Shown: positions 55,357 to 64,000, counted from the first letter of the stretch. The stretch is 64,000 nt of DNA from Kibdelosporangium philippinense (GCF_021390435.2 NZ_JAJVCN010000001.1:1240001-1304000); one strand, 5' to 3'. The notes: generated by a model from the letters alone, not told the origin. Program-made: numbers and translations.

Positions 55357-56114
55357 ATGATCCAGGTGCGAGGTCTGGAGAAGTCCTATAAGGACCTGCA
55401 TGTGTTACGCGGCGTGGATTTCGATGTGGCGCGCGGCAGCATCTTCGCGTTACTTGGCTCAAACGGCGCAGGCAAGACCACTGTCGTACGAATCCTGTCC
55501 ACATTGCTCAAAGCTGATGTCGGAACGGCAAGCGTCGCTGGCTTCGATGTCGCCGCACAATCGGCGAACGTGCGGGAATCCATCAGCCTGACCGGACAGT
55601 TCACCGCCGTCGACGAGATCCTCAGCGGGCGGGAAAACCTCGTCCTTGTCGCGAAGTTGCGGCACCTCAAGAATCCACGGCAGATCGCTGACGATCTGCT
55701 CGACCGGTTCGCGCTGACCGACGCGGCCACGCGGAAGGTGTCGACGTATTCCGGTGGCATGCGCCGTCGTCTGGACCTCGCGATGAGCCTGATCGGGAAC
55801 CCGCCGGTGATCTTCCTCGACGAGCCGACGACCGGCCTCGACCCGCAGGCGCGGATCGAGGTGTGGAACAGCATCAAGGAGCTCGCAAGGCGGGGCACGA
55901 CCGTACTGCTCACAACACAGTATCTGGACGAGGCCGAGCAACTGGCCGACCGGATCGCGATCCTGCACGAGGGCCGGATCCTCGTGAACGGCACCCTTGC
56001 CGAACTCAAGCAGCTGCTCCCACCAGCCAAGGTCGAGTACGTCGAAAGCAACCGACCCTCGAGGAGGTCTTTCTCACGCTCGTCGGCGCCGAACCTGTGA
56101 AGGAACACCAATGA
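55357..56114 (+). pseudogene. DrrA-like ABC transporter ATPase, frameshift in the last 25 codons
   Basis: ATG 55357 has AGGAGGGG upstream. The ATPase is otherwise complete: Walker A LLGSNGAGKTT, signature YSGGMRRRLDLA, Walker B VIFLDEPTTGLDP and the H-loop region, here LLTTQYLDEAEQLADRI, as in daunorubicin-resistance-type exporters. The written frame ends at 56100 with RPSRRSFSRSS, but one more A in the AAA at 56045-56047 restores VEKQPTLEEVFLTLVGAEPV and ends at TGA 56112-56114, overlapping the permease ATG in the classic ATGA way. The overlap makes the shifted reading near certain to be ancestral; most likely a sequencing error or very recent mutation. Confidence 0.85.
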
Positions 56115-56869
56115 CGAAGCACTTCCTCGGAGACACGGCAGTCCTCTTAGGACGATCACTGCGGCACATCGCCCGCAGCCCGGACACCATCATCACAACC
56201 GCGATCATGCCGATCGCGATGATGCTGATGTTCGTCTACGTCTTCGGCGGCGCGATCAACACTGGCGGGTCGTATGTGGACTATATGCTGCCAGGCATCC
56301 TGCTGATCACAGTCGCGTCGGGCATCTCCTACACCGCATTCCGGCTCTTTCTGGACATGAAGGGCGGCATCTTCGAGCGTTTCCAGTCCATGCCGATCGC
56401 CCGCTCGGCCGTCCTGTGGGCGCACGTGCTGACTTCGTTGGTGGCCAATCTGATCTCGCTTGTGGTCGTCGTGGGTGTTGCACTGATCATGGGTTTTCGT
56501 TCAGGCGCTGGAGTGCTGGCGTGGCTTGCCATCGCGGGCATCCTGCTGCTGTTCACCCTGGCGTTGACCTGGATCGCGGTGATTCCCGGCCTTTCCGCCA
56601 AGTCTGTTGACGGCGCCAGCGCGTTCTCGTACCCGCTCGTCTTTCTTCCGTTTCTCAGCTCGGCATTCGTCCCGACCGGCACCATGCCGGGCGTGGTACG
56701 CGCTTTCGCCGAACACCAGCCCGTAACGTCCATTGTGAACGCCATTCGTGCCCTTTTCACGCAGCGGCCAATCGGCACCGACATCTGGATCGCGCTCGCT
56801 TGGTGCATAGGCATCCTGATTGTCGCGTATGTCTTCGCGACAGCTACCTACCGCCGCAAGATCTCCTGA
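56111..56869 (+). CDS. DrrB-like ABC-2 type permease
   Basis: 252 residues with six membrane helices (TIITTAIMPIAMMLMFVYVFGGAI first) and the ABC-2 landmark FRLFLDMKGGIFERFQSMPIA (a coupling region) after the second. It pairs with the DrrA-like ATPase to export a drug or lipid. The ATG overlaps the restored ATPase stop. It closes the five-gene DUF2089 operon. Confidence 0.92.
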   Translation: MTKHFLGDTAVLLGRSLRHIARSPDTIITTAIMPIAMMLMFVYVFGGAINTGGSYVDYMLPGILLITVASGISYTAFRLFLDMKGGIFERFQSMPIARSAVLWAHVLTSLVANLISLVVVVGVALIMGFRSGAGVLAWLAIAGILLLFTLALTWIAVIPGLSAKSVDGASAFSYPLVFLPFLSSAFVPTGTMPGVVRAFAEHQPVTSIVNAIRALFTQRPIGTDIWIALAWCIGILIVAYVFATATYRRKIS

Positions 56870-56926
56870 GGTTGCCGACTCGCTGCCCGGCGGTTAGCGT
56901 CTACTGTGGCCGGTGGGGAGAGTCGT

Positions 56927-57652
56927 GTGAGCTTTGAGAAAGAAGTGCGGGCCGCGTTCCGGCGTGGTGACAGCGCCGAAGTGCTGCGGATGGCCGGTGC
57001 AGAGGTCGAGCGGGCGCGCGCGGCCGGTGATCCGGCCGGAGAAGTGGAAGCGCTCTACGCGATGAGCCGAGTCGCTGTCCGTGAAGACGATCTGCCGCAC
57101 GCGGAACAATTGGCCAGTCAGGCTTTGGCAGTAGCCGTGCGCACAGGCGACAAACGACTTGAGGAACGTCCCAGGCACGTGCTGGCCGGTGTGACGCGGC
57201 TGTCGGGCAACCTGACCAAGGCCAGAAGGCTCTACAAAGCAAACATCGAGCTCAACGAGTCGCTCGGCCAGGATGAGATCGCCAACTCCGAGTACCACAA
57301 CCTGGCCTTCACCGAACTGCGCCTTGGCAACGTGGCCAGGGCGCGAGAGCTGTTCGAGGCTGGCCGTGCACGGGTGTTCCAGCGTGGATATGACTCGTTT
57401 GTTCCTTACGTCTGTGTCGCGGCCGCGGCTCTCGCTACCGTTGAAGGGGACCATTTTCAGACCGTGAAGATGGTTGGCCTGACCGACAAAGCCTATGCCG
57501 CCATTGGCGAGGTGCCGGATCCCGACGACGCCATAGAACTCGAAAACGCGCGCACTGCGGCAATTCAGGCTCTGGGTGAATCACGATTCGAGCAGGCGTA
57601 CGCCGCCGGTGCCACACTCGAACCTGCCGAAGCGTTTGGACTGTCCAGTTGA
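56927..57652 (+). CDS. TPR-repeat protein
   Basis: 241 residues from GTG 56927, chosen for GGGGAGAG at 56914-56921; GTG 56906 would add seven residues. About five TPR-like hairpins are visible (e.g. EALYAMSRVAVREDDLPHAE, YHNLAFTELRLGNVARAREL). No catalytic domain. It may be the final gene of the DUF2089 operon (57-bp gap) or independent. It probably mediates protein binding. Confidence 0.8.
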   Translation: MSFEKEVRAAFRRGDSAEVLRMAGAEVERARAAGDPAGEVEALYAMSRVAVREDDLPHAEQLASQALAVAVRTGDKRLEERPRHVLAGVTRLSGNLTKARRLYKANIELNESLGQDEIANSEYHNLAFTELRLGNVARARELFEAGRARVFQRGYDSFVPYVCVAAAALATVEGDHFQTVKMVGLTDKAYAAIGEVPDPDDAIELENARTAAIQALGESRFEQAYAAGATLEPAEAFGLSS

Positions 57653-57817
57653 GACACGCCTGACGGGTTTGCACCAGACCCACCGGGGCGGTCAATGCAG
57701 GCGGCAATGACCGAACCTGTGGGACGGCGGCGAAGCCAGTCCGGACCGGTCTCCCGGCAGTGCTCTAACCCTTTCCCGTTGTGATCTCGGATGTCTGTAT
57801 TGGATCGACGCGGCGAT

Positions 57818-57928
57818 TCAGTGCGGAGCCTTGGCACGGACGAACTCGTAGAGGCCCCAGCCGGTTTCGCCGACGTCCTGGCAGCATTGGATGGCATGGC
57901 CCATCGCTTCAACCGCAGCGTTCCTAAT
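57818..57928 (-). pseudogene. Short C-terminal gene fragment
   Basis: Directly after the stop of the F420-reductase-like gene and in the same frame, 35 codons read AAVEAMGHAIQCCQDVGETG and end LYEFVRAKAPH with TGA at 57818-57820. It has coding-like composition but no start. It may be the tail of a lost gene. The 165 bp between here and 57652 show nothing. Confidence 0.25.
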
Positions 57929-58602
57929 TTAAGCTCGTGCCTGCGTGATGAGGTGGCCGCGTTCGAAATCCGGGAAACGCCTCAGCATCGCGCGCAGCTC
58001 ATCGGCGTTCACGTTGGCGCCGAAGGTTTCCGAGCCTGGTTCGAGCTTGACGCCGTCCGCGAGTTGGCCTGCGACAACAGGATCGAAGCCGAACGCGGAG
58101 ACCAGATCCGCGACGACCGCCACGTCCGCCGGGCCATCTCCGGCGATCGCGATGGCTTTGCGGCCTGCGGTACCAGTGGGACTGGCTTCATCCTCGAGGT
58201 CGTGATATCCCATGTGGTTGAAGGCTTTCACGACACGGGACTCGGCCAGATAGGCCTGGACTGTCTCGCTTGAGGACGTTCGCGGGTCGTTGAGGTCGTC
58301 GCGGATTCCGTCGACTTCCCACCAGTAGTCATCGCGTCGATGACGAGTTTGCCTTTCAGCTCCGCGGCCGGGATCGTTCGATATTTGCCCAGTGGCAGTG
58401 CGAGGATCACGATGTCGGCTTCGGCCGCGGCTTCTGGTGCGGTCATGGCGACCGCGCCAGGGGTGAGGACCTCGACGGTGAGCGCGATCTTGCTGCGTTC
58501 ACCGGAGCCTGCGATGAGGACGCGATAACCGGCGGCGAGCGCGAGGCGGGCGAGGACGGTCCCCACCTTGCCCGCGCCGAGGATACCGATCGTGCTGGTC
58601 AT
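57929..58602 (-). pseudogene. F420H2:NADP oxidoreductase-like protein, frameshifted
   Basis: ATG 58602 overlaps the preceding gene's stop. The N-terminal frame reads [20 protein letters not shown] (NADP Rossmann) and [17 protein letters not shown], then LVIDAM and nonsense to a stop at 58228. The next frame supplies [33 protein letters not shown] and [20 protein letters not shown] to TAA 57929-57931, the proper C-terminal half. One lost A at ~58328-58331 (ATGAACTAC to ATGACTAC) explains it and restores DAMNYWWEV. Intact, it would exchange hydride between F420 and NADP or act as a related NADP-binding reductase. Confidence 0.8.
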
Positions 58603-59642
58603 GTCGTCTCCGTACTCGCGAAGATGTCTCGGACCATGGGAATCACCTTTGTGCCATAGAGTTCTACGGCACGCATGCGGGCGCTGGCTGGTTGGGATCC
58701 GCTGCTGTAGATCAGGTCGAACCGGCCGACTCCCAGTTCTTTGATCGCGCGAGCCATCTTGCGGGCGACGGTGTCCGGGGATCCAATGTAGAGCGAGCCG
58801 TGCTCGATCTCACGGTCGTACTCCGCGATGCTGATTGGCGGCCAGCCTCGCGTACGGCCGATCCGGTCACGGATGACCCGGTAGTGCGGCCAATAGACCT
58901 CGCGGGCTTGTTCGTCGGTGTCGGCGATGAAGCCGGGGGAGTGCATACCGACCGGGTGCGCGGTCGTCCCGAACTGTTCGGCGGCTTGCCTGTACAGGTC
59001 AAGGTACGGAGCGAACCTTTTCGCGGGCCCGCCGATGATGGCGAGCATCAGCGGCAGGTTGTAGTGGGCGGTGCGGACGACCGATTGGGGTGAACCACCG
59101 ACACCGACCCAGGTTGTCAGCCGCCCTGAATCCGTTTTGGGATAGATGTCCGCATCTTCCAGTGCCGGGCGGAACTTTCCGCTCCACGTCACGGGTTGCT
59201 CGTCGAGCAGCCGCACGAACAGTTCGATCTTCTCCTCGAACAGGGCGTCGTAGTCTGCCAGGTCGTAGCCGAACAGCGGAAACGACTCGGTGAACGAACC
59301 CCGGCCGAGGATGACTTCCGCTCGCCCGTTGGACAACGCGTCGACTGTCGCGAAGCGCTGGAACACGCGTACGGGATCGTCCGAACTGAGCACGGTCACA
59401 CCGGATGCCAAGTGGATACGTGAGGTCCGAGTGGCGATGCCGGCAAGCACTGTCTCTGGCGTGGAGATGGAAAACTCGGGGCGGTGGTGCTCGCCAAGCG
59501 CGATCACGTCCACCCCGGTCTCGTCCGCGAGCACGGCTTCGTCGACGACCTGCCGGATCGCCGCCGCGTGGCTCAGTAACTTGCCCGAATCGTCCTGCGG
59601 CACATCGCCGAAGGTGTCGAGGCCGAATACCAGATCAGACAT
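58599..59642 (-). CDS. Luciferase-like (LLM) flavin/F420-dependent oxidoreductase 1
   Basis: 347 residues from ATG 59642, which lies 8 bp inside the preceding gene's end. TIM-barrel LLM pattern: [44 protein letters not shown] and [22 protein letters not shown]; the C-terminal [18 protein letters not shown] is also typical. About half the sequence matches LLM 2, so they are paralogs. Binding of FMN or F420 is expected; the adjacent F420H2:NADP reductase-like gene favours F420 or a shared NADPH supply. Confidence 0.9.
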   Translation of the reverse strand: MSDLVFGLDTFGDVPQDDSGKLLSHAAAIRQVVDEAVLADETGVDVIALGEHHRPEFSISTPETVLAGIATRTSRIHLASGVTVLSSDDPVRVFQRFATVDALSNGRAEVILGRGSFTESFPLFGYDLADYDALFEEKIELFVRLLDEQPVTWSGKFRPALEDADIYPKTDSGRLTTWVGVGGSPQSVVRTAHYNLPLMLAIIGGPAKRFAPYLDLYRQAAEQFGTTAHPVGMHSPGFIADTDEQAREVYWPHYRVIRDRIGRTRGWPPISIAEYDREIEHGSLYIGSPDTVARKMARAIKELGVGRFDLIYSSGSQPASARMRAVELYGTKVIPMVRDIFASTETT

Positions 59643-60678
59643 GGGATGGCTCCTGGGTGAGCAGCTGGCGCACCCGCGGCGCGACCGCACGGCCGAACAG
59701 CTCGATCGTTCGCGCACGGGCAGCGCGCGGCAGGTGCATGATGTCGTACTTGAGGTCAAAGCGGTTCAGCCGCAGGTCACGCGCCATGAGCGCGATCTTG
59801 CGAGCGACCGTGTCCGGGGAGCCGACGAACAGCGCGCCGCCGTCGATCTCGGCCAGATAGCGTTCCCTGTCCGGCTTGTAGAACCCGCGCTCGGCTGCGA
59901 TCTGGGCGACGACCGGTTGCCAGTACTTCCACCAGGTCTCCACGGCTTCCTCGTCGCTTTCCGCGATGAGGCCGAGAGAATGCATGCCGATCGGCTGCAC
60001 CGGGTTTCCGAACTGCTTGAGCGCGACGTGGTAGAGCTCCACGAGACGAGCGAACCGTTGTGGGCGTCCACCAATGATGGCCAGCATGAGCGGAAGGCCA
60101 TACCGGGCAGCGCGCACCACGGAATCCGGGCTCCCGCCCACGCCTATCCACGTGGGAATGCCGCCCGGCCTCATCTGTGGATGCAGCCGCTGATTGACCA
60201 GCGGTGAACGCGTTGTGCCAGACCAGGTCACGCGGTCCTCGCGCTGCAGTCGCATGAACAGGTCGAGCTTCTCGTCGAACAGCTGCTCGTAGTCAGCGAG
60301 GTTGTAGCCGAAGAGCGGGAACGATTCGGTCGCCGATGCCCGGCCGAGCACCAGCTGCGCGCGTCCATTTGAGACGGCGTCCACAGTGGAGAACTCGTGA
60401 TAAAGCCGGACTGGGTCGTTCGTGCTCAGCACTGTCACCGTCGTGCCCAGCTTGATGCGGCTGGTCACGGTCGCCATCGCGGCGAGCAGCACGGGCGTGG
60501 CGCTGTCGTTGTGTCCTTCGCGGTAATGCTCGCCGACGCTGAAGACATCAAGACCTACCGACTCGGCGAGCCGCGCCTCGTCGACAAGGAGCCGAACCGT
60601 CTCCGCGTCGGTCAGTTCACGTGCACCATCCGTGGCCACCTCGCCGAACGAGTTGAGGCCGAACCCGAAGTCGTTCAT
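59635..60678 (-). CDS. Luciferase-like (LLM) flavin/F420-dependent oxidoreductase 2
   Basis: 347 residues from ATG 60678 with GGAGGGG upstream. Same LLM layout as its downstream paralog: FGFGLNSFGEVA, VFSVGEHYREGH, TSRIKLGTTVTVLSTNDPVR, SNGRAQLVLGRASATESFPL and [19 protein letters not shown]. First gene of a three-gene operon, divergent from a MarR gene across an 84-bp region full of TTGA-type repeats. The role is oxidation or reduction of an unknown, possibly toxic, small molecule. Confidence 0.9.
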   Translation of the reverse strand: MNDFGFGLNSFGEVATDGARELTDAETVRLLVDEARLAESVGLDVFSVGEHYREGHNDSATPVLLAAMATVTSRIKLGTTVTVLSTNDPVRLYHEFSTVDAVSNGRAQLVLGRASATESFPLFGYNLADYEQLFDEKLDLFMRLQREDRVTWSGTTRSPLVNQRLHPQMRPGGIPTWIGVGGSPDSVVRAARYGLPLMLAIIGGRPQRFARLVELYHVALKQFGNPVQPIGMHSLGLIAESDEEAVETWWKYWQPVVAQIAAERGFYKPDRERYLAEIDGGALFVGSPDTVARKIALMARDLRLNRFDLKYDIMHLPRAARARTIELFGRAVAPRVRQLLTQEPSHV

Positions 60679-60696
60679 GGCCGCCCCTCCAGATGA

Positions 60697-60750
60697 TTGA
60701 CGTATCAATTTTGACATGCCAATCATGCGTCGATACAATTGACATGTCAA
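60697..60750. promoter_or_regulatory. Three MarR-type operator-like sites
   Basis: TTGACGTATCAA (60697-60708), TTGACATGCCAA (60711-60722) and the perfect palindrome TTGACATGTCAA (60739-60750) lie between the divergent LLM and MarR genes. They share the TTGA-N4-TCAA/CCAA pattern. MarR binding here would regulate both directions. Confidence 0.65.
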
Positions 60751-60762
60751 ACAGGAGGAGCC

Positions 60763-61239
60763 GTGACCAGGACGACACGACGACGCAGGGTGCTCCCGAC
60801 CACAGCGGAGCTCAAAGCCTGGCGAGTGTTCATCGAGACGTCGGAAGCACTGCGGTCCGAACTCGGCACACGGCTGCAGGCGGAATCCGCGCTGTCCTCA
60901 GGCGACTATTCGGTACTGCTCGCGCTTAGCGAGACGGACGGGCACCGGCTGCGTTCATCCCTGCTCGCGGACCACGTCGGCTGGGAACGCAGCCGCCTGT
61001 CACACCACCTCGGCCGGATGGAGCGACGCGGCCTGATCAGGCGCGAAGACTGCTCAACGGACAACCGGGGCTCCGAGGTTGTCCTGACCGACGAGGGCGC
61101 CGCCATGTTCCGGGCCGCGACCGTCCCGCATCTCACCGCGGTTCGCGAGTTGTTCGTGGACGCGCTCACGCCGGAGCAGATCGCCGCCGTCGGCGAGATC
61201 GCGGCGGCACTGCAGGCCCACCTGAACAGATCGTCGTGA
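60763..61239 (+). CDS. MarR-family transcriptional regulator
   Basis: 158 residues from GTG 60763 (AGGAGGAG upstream). Winged-helix core LRSSLLADHVGWERSRLSHH, RMERRGLIRREDCSTDNRGS and EVVLTDEGAAMF is typical MarR. It most likely represses the divergent LLM oxidoreductase operon and itself until a phenolic or similar compound binds. The SnoaL-like gene 87 bp downstream may be in its operon. Confidence 0.88.
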   Translation: MTRTTRRRRVLPTTAELKAWRVFIETSEALRSELGTRLQAESALSSGDYSVLLALSETDGHRLRSSLLADHVGWERSRLSHHLGRMERRGLIRREDCSTDNRGSEVVLTDEGAAMFRAATVPHLTAVRELFVDALTPEQIAAVGEIAAALQAHLNRSS

Positions 61240-61326
61240 ACCTGTCGTAGATGGATCGTGAACAACCGGCTGGTTACGTCAAGGCGTGGAAAGGGAACGC
61301 GCACACGATGAACTAAGGCGGCAGCA

Positions 61327-62049
61327 ATGACCAAGACATCACTCGATCACTACTTCGAGCTGCTGGACTCGGACACCGGGGTCGACGGGATCAACGAGCT
61401 GTTCACCGAGAACGCGTTGGCGATCTACGGTGGCGAAGTGGCGCGTGGGCACGACTGGATCGGCCGACTGCACCGCAGCGTGATCGGCCGTCGCAAGTCG
61501 TCGCGTCACGAGTGGACGATCGTCGAGAAAACCCGTGACAGGCTTGTGGCCCAATGGCAAGAGAGTGGCGTGGACCTGCACGACAAGGAGTTCACGGCAA
61601 GCGGCCGCGCTGTCACGAGCCTCGACGACACCGGACGGATCTCCGATCTGCGGCTGAGCTTCGAATCCGGCACCGACCGGATCCGCGTGATTCTCGGCAG
61701 GCACCTTGAGGCCTTCGCGCTCGAAGATCCGGATGACCGGCGCGAGGTGATAGCGCAGGTCTACCACGAAGATGTTCGCTTCTTCGAAGCCGACAAGGTC
61801 AGTGTCTTCACCGGGCGCGCCGAGATCGCCGCCCGCACCGATCAGGTGTTGACGATGGCGCAGCCGCTGCTCGCGCAAATCGACGGCGTCATGGAGAACC
61901 ATCACGCCGTCCTGTGGCAGTGGACCATCGTCAACCCGATCGCGGGCGAAGCACGCGGCTGGGAGGTCGTGCGTCTCGACGGCGACCAGATCCGTGAGTT
62001 CGTCGTGTTCACAGAGGACGCTGACACCCTCGTTGAGGGGATGCCGTGA
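61327..62049 (+). CDS. Tandem SnoaL/NTF2-like domain protein
   Basis: 240 residues comprising two NTF2-like cone domains (~1-115: LFTENALAIYGGEVARGHDW; ~120-240: VYHEDVRFFEADKVSVFTGR). AAGGCGGCAGC precedes the ATG. Members bind or isomerise small hydrophobic compounds such as polyketides or steroids; the second domain lies where catalytic members have an Asp/His pair, but no firm catalytic assignment is possible. It belongs to the MarR/LLM redox locus by position. Confidence 0.78.
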   Translation: MTKTSLDHYFELLDSDTGVDGINELFTENALAIYGGEVARGHDWIGRLHRSVIGRRKSSRHEWTIVEKTRDRLVAQWQESGVDLHDKEFTASGRAVTSLDDTGRISDLRLSFESGTDRIRVILGRHLEAFALEDPDDRREVIAQVYHEDVRFFEADKVSVFTGRAEIAARTDQVLTMAQPLLAQIDGVMENHHAVLWQWTIVNPIAGEARGWEVVRLDGDQIREFVVFTEDADTLVEGMP

Positions 62050-62056
62050 TCGACGC

Positions 62057-62088
62057 GCGTGTGGAGGCGCCGAAACGCCCCCACACGC
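62057..62088. terminator. Bidirectional hairpin terminator
   Basis: GCGTGTGGAGGCG pairs with CGCCCCCACACGC (one A-C mismatch) around CCGAAA. It lies 8 bp after the SnoaL stop and 7 bp from the stop of the convergent S8 protease gene. Confidence 0.75.
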
Positions 62089-62094
62089 CCGCGA

Positions 62095-64000
62095 CTAACG
62101 CAGCAAGTACGCGTCGATAATGGTTTGATCGACGGAGTTGCCCGCCCGGTCGGCTGCGGTGGCCCGCAACGACACCGACTTCGCGTCCGCCGGGTGGTGC
62201 AGCATGGCGTACCCACCGATCAGCGGAGCGTTCTGCCAAGTCGTGCCCTTGTCGTAGGACACTTGGACCGTCTGCAGGCGCTGCTTCGAGGTGGTTCCTG
62301 GCTGGTTCTCCACTGTCACCGGCAGCAGGAACAGGCCCCTTGGGGCTGCCGCGTTCTCGTCCAGCTTCGGGGTGAACCGGATCGCGGACGCCGGATGCTG
62401 GGCGACGCCGGTGCTGCTGTCACCTTGGAATGTCCAGGTACCGGCCACCTTTGTGGCCTGGTCGTGGCCGGTGCGGGTGGCCTCTGTGACGATCTTGTAC
62501 GTCGCCTTGCCCGCCGGAATGACGAACCGGCCGGAGCCTGCCTCGTTGTTCTGGCCGAGCAATTCCCCGTTGCGGTACAGCTTCGTCGATGCCGACGAAG
62601 TCGCCGACCATCCGGCGTTCCCGGTGCCATCGCTGAACAGCGGTATCGCGATCACCATGAGGTCACCGCGTTGCTGCACCCACAGATCGTCCTTTGTGTC
62701 CGGGAACGCGGGCCCGAACACGCCTTGGTGCATGGACTCCGCGTATGTCCGGCCGGGCGCGTAGTGCTTCACCGCGCCGGAGAACACTTCGTAGTTCTCG
62801 CCAGGCAGGCTCAGGCGACGGGCCCAGTCGGCGTTCTCACCGCCGTAGAACTCCTTGTGCACACCGGGTCCGACCGGCGTCAGCACTCCGAGGCCCCAGT
62901 CGGCGCGGGCGTTGTGCGGTGATGACGTCAGTCCAATGTAGGCAGGATCGGGGATCCGCTTGCCCAGATCGACGTTGACGGTAGCGAGGTCCTTCTGTGT
63001 GATCACCTTGGACAATCCGGTGTGGACACCGCCCTTGCGGAACCACGCCAGCGCGTACTTGTCGGTGCCGCTCGTCCAGTTCATCGCGAGCTGACCGGTG
63101 GCTTCGTTGGCTGGCGCGTCCGGGCCGATTTGTCCGAACCCGACAGTGCTGATGTCACCGCCGCGGTCGAAACTGGTGATCGTCCACCGGTTCTTTCCGG
63201 CGATCCGCTCGAACCCGAACTGCGTCTGCTGCAGCTGGGCGTTGGCGTCCGGCAGTTTGATGTCGACCGGCTTGGCCTTGCGGGCGTCGAGGTCGATCGT
63301 GATCGGCCCGTCGACACGCAGGTTCGGTGCGTTGATCACGTCTGAGGCGTACGGCTCGTCTGTCCACACCGACCCGGACAGCAGATACCGGCCCGCTGCC
63401 AACCGCTGAACTACCTTGCCGTCAGCGAAGTCACGCGGCATCACCAGTTGCGTGGTGTCCAGATTGGTCAGGAACACGTTCGTGTACCCAGGAACGCCGC
63501 CGTTTCGGTCGTGCGCGGTGATCGTGACGTCGTAGCTCTCGACCTCCAGATCGATCTCTACGGCAGTGCGCACAGACGTCGTGCCGCTGGTGGCGACCAC
63601 CGCGCCGCCGAAGGTGCCGCCGTTCGGCGTGGTGCTGACCTCGGCCCTGACGGTGGCGGAGGCGGTGCCACCGGCAGGGATGGTGATGCGCGACGGCGAA
63701 ACGCTGAACACGCCGCCGTTGGTGTCCATCTTCACCTCAAGGGTCACCGTGCTGGTGCCGTTGTTGGCGTACGAGATCTCTTTGGTGACAGCCGGTTTGC
63801 CGGTGTGCGGCCATTGCTGCTGGCCGAAGCTGAGGCTGATCGGCTGGCTGGTGACAGTCTGGGTGAGCACCTTCGCCGAGTCCACGCGCCCTGCACCCTG
63901 TTCGAACGGCGTCAGCCCTGGCGTCGGCGTGCTGGCGGTCACGAGCATCGCCTTGAGCTGGTCGCCACGCAGGTTCGGATGCTGTTGGGCCAGTAGGGCA
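62095..64000 (-). CDS. Secreted S8 protease, C-terminal part (runs off the window)
   Basis: At least 634 residues, open at the right edge. The first visible part, HPNLRGDQLKAMLVTAS and FEQGAGRVDSAKV, is the segment directly after the catalytic Ser region of large actinobacterial subtilases (helix then GAGRVD). What follows is a beta-sandwich tail (~500 residues: Fn3/CARDB-like VTLEVKMDTNGGVFSVSPS, TASATVRAEV) ending with a bacterial-immunoglobulin-like SVSLRATAADRAGNSVDQTI. The catalytic triad and signal peptide are outside the window, so the assignment rests on these regions. Confidence 0.8.
   Translation of the reverse strand, partial: ALLAQQHPNLRGDQLKAMLVTASTPTPGLTPFEQGAGRVDSAKVLTQTVTSQPISLSFGQQQWPHTGKPAVTKEISYANNGTSTVTLEVKMDTNGGVFSVSPSRITIPAGGTASATVRAEVSTTPNGGTFGGAVVATSGTTSVRTAVEIDLEVESYDVTITAHDRNGGVPGYTNVFLTNLDTTQLVMPRDFADGKVVQRLAAGRYLLSGSVWTDEPYASDVINAPNLRVDGPITIDLDARKAKPVDIKLPDANAQLQQTQFGFERIAGKNRWTITSFDRGGDISTVGFGQIGPDAPANEATGQLAMNWTSGTDKYALAWFRKGGVHTGLSKVITQKDLATVNVDLGKRIPDPAYIGLTSSPHNARADWGLGVLTPVGPGVHKEFYGGENADWARRLSLPGENYEVFSGAVKHYAPGRTYAESMHQGVFGPAFPDTKDDLWVQQRGDLMVIAIPLFSDGTGNAGWSATSSASTKLYRNGELLGQNNEAGSGRFVIPAGKATYKIVTEATRTGHDQATKVAGTWTFQGDSSTGVAQHPASAIRFTPKLDENAAAPRGLFLLPVTVENQPGTTSKQRLQTVQVSYDKGTTWQNAPLIGGYAMLHHPADAKSVSLRATAADRAGNSVDQTIIDAYLLR

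Noticed and set aside
1..64000. CRISPR array, tRNA, rRNA, integrase or transposase genes
   Set aside because: No regularly spaced repeats, no tRNA CCA-type cloverleaf and no recombinase motifs were recognised on either strand by eye; tRNAscan and an IS search would settle it.

Overview
The window is chromosomal DNA of a high-GC Gram-positive actinomycete. Codons are mostly G/C-ending, GTG and TTG starts occur, Tat and lipoprotein signals are of actinobacterial type, and the gene families (KorAB, ECF41 sigma, STAND/TPR proteins, F420-type luciferase-like oxidoreductases, DrrAB-like transporters) fit the Pseudonocardiales (Amycolatopsis/Kibdelosporangium-like). The order-level placement is an inference. 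No tRNA, rRNA, CRISPR array or intact insertion sequence was seen.

1-9.2 kb: the 3' end of a cytochrome P450, then a tight operon korA-korB-metK-metH-ahcY. It couples a 2-oxoacid:ferredoxin oxidoreductase to three enzymes of the methionine/SAM cycle and looks like a supply cassette (reduced ferredoxin plus SAM) for whatever lies upstream. 9.4-16 kb: a lipoprotein, a small membrane protein, an NB-ARC/TPR STAND ATPase, a GT-B-fold protein with an 8-copy 8-bp tandem repeat just upstream, and a frameshifted TPR protein. 16.3-24 kb: secreted SGNH esterase, BBE-like flavoenzyme divergent from a macrolide-type glycosyltransferase and TetR, an ECF41 sigma factor with its likely oxidoreductase target, and an EEP phosphodiesterase.

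24-28 kb is partly decayed (frameshifted TetR, MDR dehydrogenase remnant, frameshifted S33 hydrolase). 28-35.5 kb is a six-gene translationally coupled operon: a CUT2 (ribose-type) ABC importer followed by a small G2DH-subunit-3-like protein and a GMC oxidoreductase, divergent from a GntR regulator with a perfect 14-bp palindrome between them. 36-42 kb holds an IMPase-family protein with an altered metal site and the most interesting locus: ECF sigma factor, small partner protein, TPR-CHAT protease with an intact His/Cys dyad and a divergent cytosolic S8 protease with an intact Asp/His/Ser triad, a candidate two-protease conflict or signalling module.

42-49.7 kb mixes an EamA/LysR pair with an operator-like palindrome at the lysR start, a Tat-exported peptidoglycan amidase, a secreted vanadium-haloperoxidase/PAP2-like protein and several broken genes, including an inverted junction joining two head-truncated dehydrogenase genes. 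49.7-57.7 kb: acyl-CoA ligase/methyltransferase pair, P-loop kinase, CorA with an apparent third C-terminal helix, and a DUF2089-membrane-SHOCT-DrrA-DrrB operon. 57.8-62 kb: an F420-type redox cluster (two luciferase-like oxidoreductases plus an F420H2:NADP reductase-like gene) divergent from a MarR gene, with three TTGA-N4 operator-like sites between. The window ends in the C-terminal part of a secreted S8 protease.

Nine genes carry single-base frame disruptions whose continuation in another frame is clearly coding. Either this is true decay in accessory DNA or the assembly carries indel errors; both readings are kept open below.
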